From Citrobacter europaeus (GTDB taxonomy: Bacteria > Pseudomonadota > Gammaproteobacteria > Enterobacterales > Enterobacteriaceae): DNA of 64,000 nucleotides. Both the position numbers and the translations under genes were made by a program. Under the pieces are notes generated by a model, which was not told where the DNA came from, did no database searches, and saw only the letters and a program-made list of their open reading frames with translations. The stretch lies in NCBI GenBank assembly GCA_020099315.1, contig CP083650.1, positions 4,588,001 to 4,652,000 on the forward strand, written 5' to 3'. Below are positions 23,439-31,482 of this stretch, piece after piece; the stretch's first letter is position 1; the number at the start of each line of letters is the position of its first letter.

Positions 23439-24011
23439 TTATGGCAGGACTTTAGCAGACAGGATAACAATCGGTTTTGACGGAACATTCTGGTAAGGAC
23501 CGACATCATGGGTCTGTACCTGAGAGATCTTATCCGCGACATCCATACCTTTCACAACTTTACCGAAGACAGCGTAGCCAAAGTCGCGCTGGCCGTGATC
23601 GAGGAACGCATTGTCCGCAATGTTGATAAAGAACTGGCTGGTCGCGCTGTCTTTATCCGCTGTACGCGCCATAGCAATCGTGCCGCGGGTGTTACGCAGT
23701 CCGTTATCGGCTTCATTCTTGATTGGCGGGTTAGGTTTCTTCTGCTGCATCTGCTCGGTAAAACCGCCGCCCTGCACCATGAAGCCAGGGATCACGCGGT
23801 GGAACGTAGTGTTGTTATAGAAACCGCTGTTGACATAATCGACAAAGTTTTGCACTGAAACCGGGGCTTTCTGACTGTTCAGCTCCAGCTCAATGTTACC
23901 GGCAGAGGTTGTCAGCAGGACATGCGGGTCACCTTTTGCTGCCAGTGCTGCGGGAGAAAGAGCAGAAAGAGCGAGAACAGCTGCAACAGCCGCCAGAGTC
24001 GATTTGAGCAT
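23439..24011 (-). CDS. ppiA: Periplasmic peptidyl-prolyl cis-trans isomerase A (cyclophilin)
   Basis: PpiA is a secreted cyclophilin that speeds proline isomerisation in the periplasm. The protein is 190 aa with a Sec signal peptide ending LSPAALAAKG (residues ~1-24). The cyclophilin core includes FHRVIPGFMVQGGGF and ATSQFFINIADN. A CRP-like site 130-145 bp upstream fits the CRP/CytR control known in E. coli. It is monocistronic and divergent from tsgA. Confidence 0.97.
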   Translation of the reverse strand: MLKSTLAAVAAVLALSALSPAALAAKGDPHVLLTTSAGNIELELNSQKAPVSVQNFVDYVNSGFYNNTTFHRVIPGFMVQGGGFTEQMQQKKPNPPIKNEADNGLRNTRGTIAMARTADKDSATSQFFINIADNAFLDHGQRDFGYAVFGKVVKGMDVADKISQVQTHDVGPYQNVPSKPIVILSAKVLP

Positions 24012-24140
24012 GAGAATTCCTTAACAAGAGCAGAAATGAAGCAAGTGAATTGATTCTAAAGAGCCTTCAAGGACAAGGCCATCCCTTTACTTAATTTTAC
24101 GTACTTGAAACAAATGTAACCTTATAGCCCCAAGACTCAA

Positions 24141-24156
24141 TGCGATCTAGATCACA
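24141..24156. promoter_or_regulatory. CRP site in the ppiA/tsgA divergent region
   Basis: TGCGA-TCTAGA-TCACA differs from the consensus TGTGA-N6-TCACA at one position. It lies 130 bp upstream of ppiA and 120 bp upstream of tsgA, so it could serve either. CRP control of ppiA is known in E. coli. Confidence 0.7.
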
Positions 24157-24275
24157 TAAAAAAATGTAACGGAGCTGGTAATTGCCAATAAACATTTAAA
24201 TGCATCACTAAAACGCCTAAAATCTGCCCGCTCACGGCGCAGTCAATGCGCCTCCCACTTCTATACAGGCCAGTC

Positions 24276-25457
24276 ATGACTAACAGCAATCGCATCAAGC
24301 TCACATGGATTAGCTTTCTCTCCTACGCCCTGACAGGCGCGTTGGTAATTGTCACCGGGATGGTGATGGGAAACATCGCAGAGTACTTCCATTTGCCCGT
24401 TTCCAGTATGAGTAACACCTTCACCTTTCTGAATGCCGGCATTCTGATCTCTATCTTCCTGAATGCCTGGCTGATGGAAATTGTGCCCCTGAAAACCCAA
24501 TTGCGCTTTGGCTTTATCCTGATGGTTCTGGCGGTCGCCGGACTGATGCTCAGCCATAGCCTGGCCTTGTTCTCAGCCGCCATGTTTGTACTGGGTCTGG
24601 TGAGCGGTATCACCATGTCGATTGGTACGTTTCTGGTGACTCAGATGTACGAAGGCCGCCAGCGCGGTTCTCGTCTGCTGTTTACTGACTCCTTCTTCAG
24701 CATGGCTGGCATGATTTTCCCGATGGTGGCCGCGTTCCTGTTAGCGCGCAGCATCGAATGGTATTGGGTCTATGCCTGTATCGGCCTGGTATACGTCGCC
24801 ATTTTCCTGCTGACCTTCGGCTGCGAATTCCCGGCGCTGGGCAAACACGCGCAGCAACCGGACGCGCCGGTAGTGAAAGAAAAATGGGGTATTGGCGTGC
24901 TGTTCCTGGCGATCGCCGCACTGTGCTACATCCTCGGTCAGTTGGGCTTTATCTCCTGGGTGCCGGAATACGCCAAAAGCCTTGGCATGAGCCTGAACGA
25001 CGCAGGTAAACTGGTCAGCGACTTCTGGATGTCTTACATGGTTGGCATGTGGGCGTTTAGCTTTATCCTGCGTTTCTTCGATTTGCAGCGCATCCTGACC
25101 GTACTGGCGGGTTTGGCCACCGTCCTGATGTATCTGTTCATCACCGGTACGCCGGAGCATATGCCGTGGTTTATTCTGACACTGGGCTTCTTCTCCAGCG
25201 CGATTTATACCACCATTATTACTCTCGGCTCCCAGCAGACGAAGGTCGCATCACCTAAACTGGTTAACTTCGTTCTGACCTGCGGCACCATTGGTACTAT
25301 GCTCACTTTCGTGGTAACCGGCCCTATCGTGGCGCACAGCGGACCGCTGGCAGCATTACAGACGGCCAACGGCTTGTATGCCGTAGTATTCGTGATGTGC
25401 TTCATCCTTGGGTTCGTCACGCGCCATCGCCAACATAACGTGCCAGCAACGCATTAA
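24276..25457 (+). CDS. tsgA: Major facilitator superfamily transporter TsgA
   Basis: This 393-aa inner-membrane protein (MTNSNRIKLTWISFLSYALTG) has about 12 hydrophobic segments typical of MFS. The name refers to a Salmonella tellurite/selenite-related gene; the transported solute is not known. The start at 24276 matches the family N terminus; a further in-frame ATG at 24246 gives an unrelated lead. It lies directly upstream of the nir operon but ends in its own REP-like hairpin. Confidence 0.93.
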   Translation: MTNSNRIKLTWISFLSYALTGALVIVTGMVMGNIAEYFHLPVSSMSNTFTFLNAGILISIFLNAWLMEIVPLKTQLRFGFILMVLAVAGLMLSHSLALFSAAMFVLGLVSGITMSIGTFLVTQMYEGRQRGSRLLFTDSFFSMAGMIFPMVAAFLLARSIEWYWVYACIGLVYVAIFLLTFGCEFPALGKHAQQPDAPVVKEKWGIGVLFLAIAALCYILGQLGFISWVPEYAKSLGMSLNDAGKLVSDFWMSYMVGMWAFSFILRFFDLQRILTVLAGLATVLMYLFITGTPEHMPWFILTLGFFSSAIYTTIITLGSQQTKVASPKLVNFVLTCGTIGTMLTFVVTGPIVAHSGPLAALQTANGLYAVVFVMCFILGFVTRHRQHNVPATH

Positions 25458-25463
25458 TCTCAC

Positions 25464-25491
25464 TGCCGGATGGTATCTGCGCTATCCGGCA
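25464..25491 (+). repeat. Single REP-type hairpin after tsgA
   Basis: TGCCGGAT / ATCCGGCA forms an 8-bp stem with a 12-nt loop, 7 bp past the tsgA stop. No T-run follows, so it looks like a REP unit rather than a strong terminator. Confidence 0.7.
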
Positions 25492-25627
25492 CATTCTCAC
25501 TCCATCTGCCTTTCACTGGTCATGTAGGCCAATTCTTACAAAAGCCCCTTAAATTGTATGCTTTTTATACAAACACGAAAAGTCAGTTAATTCCGTTACT
25601 TATAAAAATGCTGACAAATCAGTTATA

Positions 25628-25643
25628 TACCTCTTAAGGAGTA
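25628..25643 (+). promoter_or_regulatory. NarL/NarP 7-2-7 site of the nir promoter
   Basis: TACCTCT-TA-AGGAGTA has the 7-2-7 inverted heptamer layout bound by NarL and NarP. Its centre is exactly 28 bp upstream of the FNR box centre, the same spacing as the -69.5 and -41.5 sites of E. coli nirB. Nitrate/nitrite activation is expected. Confidence 0.85.
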
Positions 25644-25656
25644 TATAAAGGCGAAT

Positions 25657-25670
25657 TTGATTTGCATCAA
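25657..25670 (+). promoter_or_regulatory. FNR box of the nir promoter
   Basis: TTGAT-TTGC-ATCAA is a perfect FNR consensus. If centred at -41.5 as in E. coli, transcription starts near 25705, 24 bp before nirB, with TAAGGT at 25692-25697 as the weak -10. Confidence 0.92.
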
Positions 25671-25728
25671 TAAGCGGGGTTGCTGAATCGTTAAGGTAGG
25701 CAGTAATAGAAAAGAAATCGAGGCAAAA

Positions 25729-28272
25729 ATGAGCAAAGTCAGACTCGCTATTATCGGTAATGGTATGGTCGGCCATCGCTTTATTGAGGATCTTCTTGAT
25801 AAATCCGACGCTGCCAATTTTGATATTACCGTCTTCTGTGAAGAACCCCGCAAAGCGTACGACCGTGTACACCTGTCCTCCTACTTCTCCCACCACACCG
25901 CCGAAGAGCTTTCTCTGGTGCGTGAAGGATTCTACGAGAAGCACGGCGTTAAGGTGTTAGTGGGCGAGCGCGCAATTACCATCAACCGCCAGGAGAAGGT
26001 GATCCACTCCAGCGCGGGTCGTACGGTCTATTACGATAAGTTGATCATGGCGACGGGCTCTTACCCGTGGATCCCGCCGATTAAAGGTTCGGAAACCCAG
26101 GACTGCTTCGTTTACCGTACCATCGAAGACCTCAACGCCATTGAGTCTTGCGCACGCCGGAGCAAACGCGGCGCCGTCGTCGGGGGTGGCCTGCTGGGCC
26201 TGGAAGCCGCCGGCGCGCTGAAAAGCCTCGGCGTTGAAACCCACGTGATTGAATTCGCCCCAATGCTGATGGCTGAACAGCTGGATCATATGGGTGGCGA
26301 GCAGTTACGTCGCAAAATTGAAAGCATGGGCGTGCGCGTGCACACCAGCAAAAACACCAAAGAGATCGTCCAGGAAGGCACCGAAGCGCGCAAAACCATG
26401 CGTTTTGCCGACGGTAGCGAACTGGAAGTCGATTTCATCGTCTTCTCTACCGGTATTCGTCCACGCGACAAACTGGCCACCCAATGCGGCCTGGACGTCG
26501 CTCCGCGCGGTGGTATCGTGATTAACGACACCTGCCAGACTTCTGACCCGGATATCTATGCCATCGGCGAATGCGCCAGCTGGAACAACCGCGTGTATGG
26601 TCTGGTCGCTCCAGGCTACAAAATGGCGCAGGTTGCCGTTGACCATATTCTCGAAACCGAAAACGCCTTTGAAGGCGCGGATCTGAGCGCCAAGCTGAAG
26701 CTGCTCGGCGTTGACGTCGGCGGGATTGGCGACGCACATGCGCGTACGCCGGGTGCCCGTAGCTACGTCTATCTCGACGAAAGCAAAGAAGTCTACAAAC
26801 GCCTGATCGTTAGCGAAGATAACAAAACCCTGCTCGGCGCAGTTTTAGTCGGCGACACCAGCGATTACGGCAACCTGCTGCAGCTGGTGCTGAACGCCAT
26901 CGAACTGCCGGAAAACCCGGATTCACTGATTCTGCCAGCACACGCGGGTAGCGGTAAGCCGTCTATCGGTGTCGATAAACTGCCGGACAGCGCGCAGATT
27001 TGCTCCTGCTTCGATGTCACCAAAGGCATGCTGATTGCCGCTATCAACAAAGGCTGCCACACCGTTGCAGCGCTGAAAGCTGAAACCAAAGCCGGTACCG
27101 GCTGTGGCGGGTGTATCCCGCTGGTAACGCAGGTCCTGAACGCCGAACTGGCGAAACAGGGTATCGAAGTTAACAACAACCTGTGCGAACACTTCCCGTA
27201 CTCACGTCAGGAACTGTTCCATCTCATCCGCGTAGAAGGCATCAAAACCTTCGAAGAGTTACTGGCAAAACACGGGAAAGGCTACGGCTGTGAAGTGTGT
27301 AAGCCGACCGTCGGTTCTCTGCTGGCTTCCTGCTGGAATGAGTACATCCTCAAACCGCAGCACACGCCTCTGCAGGACACCAACGACAACTTCCTGGCGA
27401 ACATCCAGAAAGACGGTACCTACTCCGTGATCCCGCGCTCTGCGGGTGGTGAGATTACCCCTGAAGGGCTGGTGGCCGTGGGCCGTATCGCGCGTGAATT
27501 TAACCTGTACACCAAAATCACCGGTTCTCAGCGTATCGGCCTGTTCGGCGCGCAAAAAGACGACCTGCCGGAAATCTGGCGTCAGCTGATTGAAGCGGGC
27601 TTTGAAACCGGCCACGCGTACGCCAAAGCGCTGCGTATGGCAAAAACCTGCGTGGGCAGCACCTGGTGCCGTTACGGCGTCGGCGATAGCGTCGGCTTCG
27701 GCGTAGAACTGGAAAATCGCTACAAAGGCATTCGTACCCCGCACAAAATGAAATTCGGCGTCTCCGGCTGTACCCGTGAATGTGCGGAGGCTCAGGGTAA
27801 AGACGTGGGTATCATCGCCACAGAGAAAGGCTGGAACCTGTACGTTTGCGGTAACGGCGGGATGAAACCTCGTCATGCGGATCTGCTGGCGGCGGATATC
27901 GATCGCGACACGCTGCTCAAGTACCTTGACCGTTTCATGATGTTCTACATCCGTACCGCCGACAAACTGACCCGTACCGCACCGTGGTTAGACAATCTGG
28001 AAGGCGGTATCGAGTATCTGAAATCTGTCATCATCGACGACAAGCTGGGTCTGAACCAGCACCTGGAAGAAGAGATGACCCGTCTGCGTGAAGCGGTGGT
28101 CTGCGAATGGACAGAAACGGTTAACACCCCATCCGCGCAGGTTCGCTTCAAACACTTTATCAACAGCGAAAAACGCGATCCAAATGTCCAGGTTGTGCCT
28201 GAACGTGAACAACATCGTCCGGCCACGCCTTATGAGCGTATTCCGGTGACTCTGGTGGAGGAAAACGCATGA
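25729..28272 (+). CDS. nirB: NADH-dependent assimilatory/detoxifying nitrite reductase, large subunit NirB
   Basis: NirB reduces nitrite to ammonium in the cytoplasm using NADH. The protein is 847 aa. FAD and NADH Rossmann domains come first (VRLAIIGNGMVGHRF; GAVVGGGLLGLEAAGAL). A BFD-like [2Fe-2S] region follows near residue 425 (CSCFDVTKGM, GTGCGGCIP). The sulfite/nitrite reductase half-domains end the protein, with [4Fe-4S]-siroheme ligands in CVGSTWC and CTREC (~residues 640-690). All cofactor cysteines are present. It overlaps nirD by ATGA. Confidence 0.98.
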   Translation: MSKVRLAIIGNGMVGHRFIEDLLDKSDAANFDITVFCEEPRKAYDRVHLSSYFSHHTAEELSLVREGFYEKHGVKVLVGERAITINRQEKVIHSSAGRTVYYDKLIMATGSYPWIPPIKGSETQDCFVYRTIEDLNAIESCARRSKRGAVVGGGLLGLEAAGALKSLGVETHVIEFAPMLMAEQLDHMGGEQLRRKIESMGVRVHTSKNTKEIVQEGTEARKTMRFADGSELEVDFIVFSTGIRPRDKLATQCGLDVAPRGGIVINDTCQTSDPDIYAIGECASWNNRVYGLVAPGYKMAQVAVDHILETENAFEGADLSAKLKLLGVDVGGIGDAHARTPGARSYVYLDESKEVYKRLIVSEDNKTLLGAVLVGDTSDYGNLLQLVLNAIELPENPDSLILPAHAGSGKPSIGVDKLPDSAQICSCFDVTKGMLIAAINKGCHTVAALKAETKAGTGCGGCIPLVTQVLNAELAKQGIEVNNNLCEHFPYSRQELFHLIRVEGIKTFEELLAKHGKGYGCEVCKPTVGSLLASCWNEYILKPQHTPLQDTNDNFLANIQKDGTYSVIPRSAGGEITPEGLVAVGRIAREFNLYTKITGSQRIGLFGAQKDDLPEIWRQLIEAGFETGHAYAKALRMAKTCVGSTWCRYGVGDSVGFGVELENRYKGIRTPHKMKFGVSGCTRECAEAQGKDVGIIATEKGWNLYVCGNGGMKPRHADLLAADIDRDTLLKYLDRFMMFYIRTADKLTRTAPWLDNLEGGIEYLKSVIIDDKLGLNQHLEEEMTRLREAVVCEWTETVNTPSAQVRFKHFINSEKRDPNVQVVPEREQHRPATPYERIPVTLVEENA

Positions 28273-28595
28273 GCCAGTGGCAAAACATCTGCAAAATCGA
28301 TGACATTCTGCCTGCAACAGGCGTCTGCGCCCTGTTAGGTAGTGAGCAAGTTGCGATTTTCCGCCCGTATCACAGCGACCAGGTGTTTGCGATCAGCAAC
28401 ATCGACCCGTTCTTTGAGTCCAGCGTACTTTCTCGTGGGCTGATTGCTGAACATCAGGGCGAACTGTGGGTCGCCAGCCCGCTGAAAAAACAGCGCTTTC
28501 GTTTAAGCGACGGCCTGTGCATGGAAGACGAACAGTTCTCCGTGAAACATTACGAAGCGCGAGTGAAAGACGGCACGGTACAACTGCGCGGTTAA
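28269..28595 (+). CDS. nirD: Nitrite reductase small subunit NirD
   Basis: NirD is the 108-aa Rieske-fold partner of NirB. As in other enteric NirD proteins the Cys/His ligands of a true Rieske cluster are absent, so it is structural rather than redox-active. ATGA overlap with nirB implies translational coupling. A terminator-like hairpin follows it at once. Confidence 0.96.
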   Translation: MSQWQNICKIDDILPATGVCALLGSEQVAIFRPYHSDQVFAISNIDPFFESSVLSRGLIAEHQGELWVASPLKKQRFRLSDGLCMEDEQFSVKHYEARVKDGTVQLRG

Positions 28596-28604
28596 TAAAT
28601 TTTT

Positions 28605-28630
28605 GGGAGGCGCAACGCCTCCCCTTTTTT
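28605..28630 (+). terminator. Terminator inside the nir operon, between nirD and nirC
   Basis: GGGAGGCG-CAA-CGCCTCCC (28605-28612 with 28616-28623) is an 8-bp stem with a 3-nt loop followed by C and six Ts. It is a convincing rho-independent terminator 9 bp after nirD and should reduce transcription into nirC and cysG. Confidence 0.8.
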
Positions 28631-28654
28631 GACGTATTTGCAGGTCTTTTATTG

Positions 28655-28736
28655 GTAGGCCTGATAAGCGTAGCGCCATCAGGCAATTGCAAAAGCACAT
28701 TGCCGGATGGCGGCATAAATGCCTTATCCGGCCTAC
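28655..28736. repeat. BIME between nirD and nirC
   Basis: GTAGGCCTGATAAGCG...GCCATCAGGC is followed by the inverted unit TGCCGGATGGCGGC...GCCTTATCCGGCCTAC. As at 6078-6143, the two units have different cores (CTGAT and CCGGAT). With the preceding terminator it divides nirBD from nirC-cysG. Confidence 0.87.
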
Positions 28737-28778
28737 GGTTACGATTTTTTTTATTTTTTGTACTTCAAGGATAATCAA

Positions 28779-29588
28779 ATGTTTACTGACACTATCAATA
28801 AGTGTGCGGCTAACGCTGCGCGCATCGCACGCCTGTCGGCTAATAATCCGCTCGGATTCTGGGTCAGTTCGGCAATGGCAGGGGCTTATGTCGGTCTCGG
28901 CATCATCCTTATTTTCACCCTCGGCAATCTGCTCGACCCGTCCGTACGTCCTCTGGTGATGGGGGCAACCTTTGGCATCGCTTTAACGCTGGTCATTATC
29001 GCCGGTTCGGAATTGTTTACCGGTCACACCATGTTCCTGACGCTCGGCGTCAAAGCGGGTACCATCAGCCACGGCCAGATGTGGGCTATCCTGCCGCAAA
29101 CCTGGCTGGGTAACCTGGTCGGCTCCGTGTTTGTCGCCCTGCTTTACAGCTGGGGCGGCGGCAGCCTGCTGCCGGTTGATACCAGCATCGTCCATTCGGT
29201 TGCGCTGGCGAAAACGACCGCGCCTGCAACGGTGCTGTTCTTCAAAGGCGCGCTGTGTAACTGGTTGGTTTGTCTGGCAATCTGGATGGCAATCCGTACC
29301 GAAGGCGCGGCAAAATTCCTCGCTATCTGGTGGTGTCTGCTGGCGTTTATTGCTTCCGGCTACGAGCACTCGGTTGCCAACATGACGCTGTTTGCCCTCT
29401 CCTGGTTCGGTCACCACAGCGAAGCTTATACCCTGTCAGGAATTGGTCATAACCTGCTGTGGGTGACACTCGGTAATACTTTGTCCGGTGTCGTATTCAT
29501 GGGATTGGGTTATTGGTATGCTACGCCAAAATCGGAGCGTCCTGTTCCGGCAAAAATCAACCAGCCAGAGGCTGCTGCCAATAATTAA
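28779..29588 (+). CDS. nirC: Nitrite channel NirC
   Basis: NirC is a pentameric formate/nitrite-family channel of the inner membrane that imports nitrite. The protein is 269 aa (MFTDTINKCAANAARIARLS) with six hydrophobic segments. FNT features include FTGHTMFLTLG, KGALCNWLVCLAIWMA and GYEHSVANMTL, whose His is the central pore residue. The ATG at 28779 follows AAGGATAATC and gives the family N terminus. cysG follows after 11 bp. Confidence 0.96.
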   Translation: MFTDTINKCAANAARIARLSANNPLGFWVSSAMAGAYVGLGIILIFTLGNLLDPSVRPLVMGATFGIALTLVIIAGSELFTGHTMFLTLGVKAGTISHGQMWAILPQTWLGNLVGSVFVALLYSWGGGSLLPVDTSIVHSVALAKTTAPATVLFFKGALCNWLVCLAIWMAIRTEGAAKFLAIWWCLLAFIASGYEHSVANMTLFALSWFGHHSEAYTLSGIGHNLLWVTLGNTLSGVVFMGLGYWYATPKSERPVPAKINQPEAAANN

Positions 29589-29599
29589 GGGGTAATGTC

Positions 29600-30973
29600 G
29601 TGGATCATTTGCCTATATTTTGTCAACTACGTGACCGCGACTGCTTGATCGTCGGCGGTGGTGATGTCGCAGAACGCAAAGCGCGCTTACTGCTGGAAGC
29701 GGGCGCACGTTTAACGGTTAATGCGCTGGCGTTTATTCCGCAGTTCAAAGTATGGGCAGATGAAGGCATGCTGACGCTGGTTGAAGGGCCATTCGATGAG
29801 TCTCTGCTCGACGCCTGCTGGCTGGCTATCGCCGCCACCGATGACGATACCGTCAACCAAAGCGTCAGTACCGCCGCAGAATCACGCCGTATTTTCTGCA
29901 ACGTGGTCGATGCGCCAAAAGCAGCCAGTTTTATCATGCCCTCCATTATCGACCGCTCGCCGCTGATGGTGGCGGTCTCCTCCGGCGGGACATCGCCGGT
30001 GCTTGCCCGTCTACTGCGTGAAAGACTTGAATCCGTATTGCCTCAGCATCTGGGCCAGGTCGCGCAGTATGCCGGCAAGTTGCGTTCCCGAGTGAAGCAA
30101 CAGTTTGCCAGCATGGGAGAGCGTCGTCGCTTCTGGGAAAAATTGTTCGTGAATGACCGCCTGGCGCAGTCGCTGGCGAACAGTGACCAGAAAGCCGTCG
30201 AGGAAACCACCGAGCAGTTGCTTAGCGAACCGTTGGATCATCGCGGGGAAGTGGTGCTGGTTGGCGCCGGTCCTGGCGATGCCGGGCTGCTGACGTTGAA
30301 AGGACTACAGCAGATCCAGCAAGCAGATGTCGTGGTCTATGACCGTCTGGTGTCCGACGACATCATGAACCTTGTACGCCGCGATGCGGACCGGGTCTTC
30401 GTCGGTAAACGCGCGGGCTACCACTGCGTACCGCAGGAAGAGATTAACCAGATCCTGCTGCGTGAAGCGCAACAGGGTAAACGCGTCGTGAGACTGAAAG
30501 GTGGCGATCCGTTCATCTTTGGCCGCGGCGGCGAAGAGCTGGAAACCCTGTGCCACGCCGGTATTCCATTCTCCGTTGTGCCGGGTATTACCGCTGCTTC
30601 CGGGTGTTCCGCCTATTCCGGCATTCCGCTGACCCATCGTGATTACGCCCAGAGCGTACGTCTGGTTACCGGACACCTGAAAACCGGCGGAGAGCTGGAC
30701 TGGGAAAACCTGGCGGCAGAGAAACAGACGCTGGTGTTCTACATGGGTCTGAACCAGGCGGCCACCATTCAGGAAAAACTGATCGAATTTGGTATGCAGC
30801 CCGATATGACTGTCGCGTTGGTAGAAAACGGTACTTCTGTGAAGCAACGCGTCGTCAACGGGGTACTGACGCAGCTCGGCGAACTGGCGCAGCAGGTTGA
30901 AAGCCCGGCGCTGATTATCGTCGGTCGTGTGGTAGGCCTTCGCGATAAGCTGAACTGGTTCTCGAACCATTAA
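29600..30973 (+). CDS. cysG: Siroheme synthase CysG (trifunctional)
   Basis: CysG makes siroheme, the cofactor of NirB and of sulfite reductase. The protein is 457 aa from a GTG start at 29600 with GGGG upstream. The N-terminal part (residues 1-~210; LIVGGGDVAERKARLLLEAG) is the precorrin-2 dehydrogenase/ferrochelatase. The C-terminal part (~215-457; LVGAGPGDAGLLTLKG) is the SAM-dependent uroporphyrinogen III methyltransferase. Its place in the nir operon supplies cofactor with the enzyme. Confidence 0.98.
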   Translation: MDHLPIFCQLRDRDCLIVGGGDVAERKARLLLEAGARLTVNALAFIPQFKVWADEGMLTLVEGPFDESLLDACWLAIAATDDDTVNQSVSTAAESRRIFCNVVDAPKAASFIMPSIIDRSPLMVAVSSGGTSPVLARLLRERLESVLPQHLGQVAQYAGKLRSRVKQQFASMGERRRFWEKLFVNDRLAQSLANSDQKAVEETTEQLLSEPLDHRGEVVLVGAGPGDAGLLTLKGLQQIQQADVVVYDRLVSDDIMNLVRRDADRVFVGKRAGYHCVPQEEINQILLREAQQGKRVVRLKGGDPFIFGRGGEELETLCHAGIPFSVVPGITAASGCSAYSGIPLTHRDYAQSVRLVTGHLKTGGELDWENLAAEKQTLVFYMGLNQAATIQEKLIEFGMQPDMTVALVENGTSVKQRVVNGVLTQLGELAQQVESPALIIVGRVVGLRDKLNWFSNH

Positions 30974-30985
30974 TATAGTTTCTGA

Positions 30986-31010
30986 AGATGCCCTGATATT
31001 CAGGGCATCT
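30986..31010 (+). terminator. cysG (nir operon) terminator
   Basis: AGATGCCCTGA-TAT-TCAGGGCATCT is a perfect 11-bp stem with a 3-nt loop, 13 bp past the cysG stop, followed by an AT-rich ATTTAT. Confidence 0.8.
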
Positions 31011-31242
31011 ATTTATCCCCCAGCAGAAATAAATAAAAAACGAACCGCGCTATATACTCTCCTCAATAATCCGACTATTAATCATTAATTAAAATATAAG
31101 CATCCAGCAATCTAATTCATTAATTATATAAAGCTTATTATGTCCTTATCCGGACTACTTAAAGTTTATTTTAGTTGATATCCTAACCGCCGAGAAATGG
31201 ATTTCATCCATTTAAAAATAGATATCTTACAAGGATTTTAAC

Positions 31243-31413
31243 ATGCTGAAATTTGCAAAAATCACCCTCGTTGCTGGTGTTCTGGCTACGCTGACCGCGT
31301 GTACTGGCCATATCGAAAATACAAAAAATAACTGCAGCTACGATTACTTCCTGCATCCAGCGATTTCAATTTCTAAAATTATTGGTGGCTGTGGTCCGGC
31401 TGCAAACCAGTAA
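31243..31413 (+). CDS. yhfL: Small lipoprotein YhfL
   Basis: This 56-aa protein (MLKFAKITLVAGVLATLTAC) is a predicted lipoprotein. The lipobox LTAC places lipidation at Cys20. The mature part, TGHIENTKNNCSYDYFLHPA onward, holds two further Cys (31 and 50) that could form a disulfide in the periplasm. Its function is unknown. AAGGA lies 9-10 nt before the ATG. In E. coli K-12 the frl operon follows; here yhfS does, convergently. Confidence 0.88.
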   Translation: MLKFAKITLVAGVLATLTACTGHIENTKNNCSYDYFLHPAISISKIIGGCGPAANQ

Positions 31414-31434
31414 TAAAAGCGATTGCGCAGATAC

Positions 31435-31462
31435 AAAAAAAACCGGGAATTTCCCGGTTTTT
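31435..31462. terminator. Bidirectional terminator between yhfL and yhfS
   Basis: AAAAAACCGGGA-AT-TTCCCGGTTTTTT is a nearly perfect palindrome with A/T runs on both sides. It is suited to terminating yhfL rightwards and the yhf operon leftwards. Confidence 0.9.
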
Positions 31463-31482
31463 TGCATTTATAGATTAGATGC

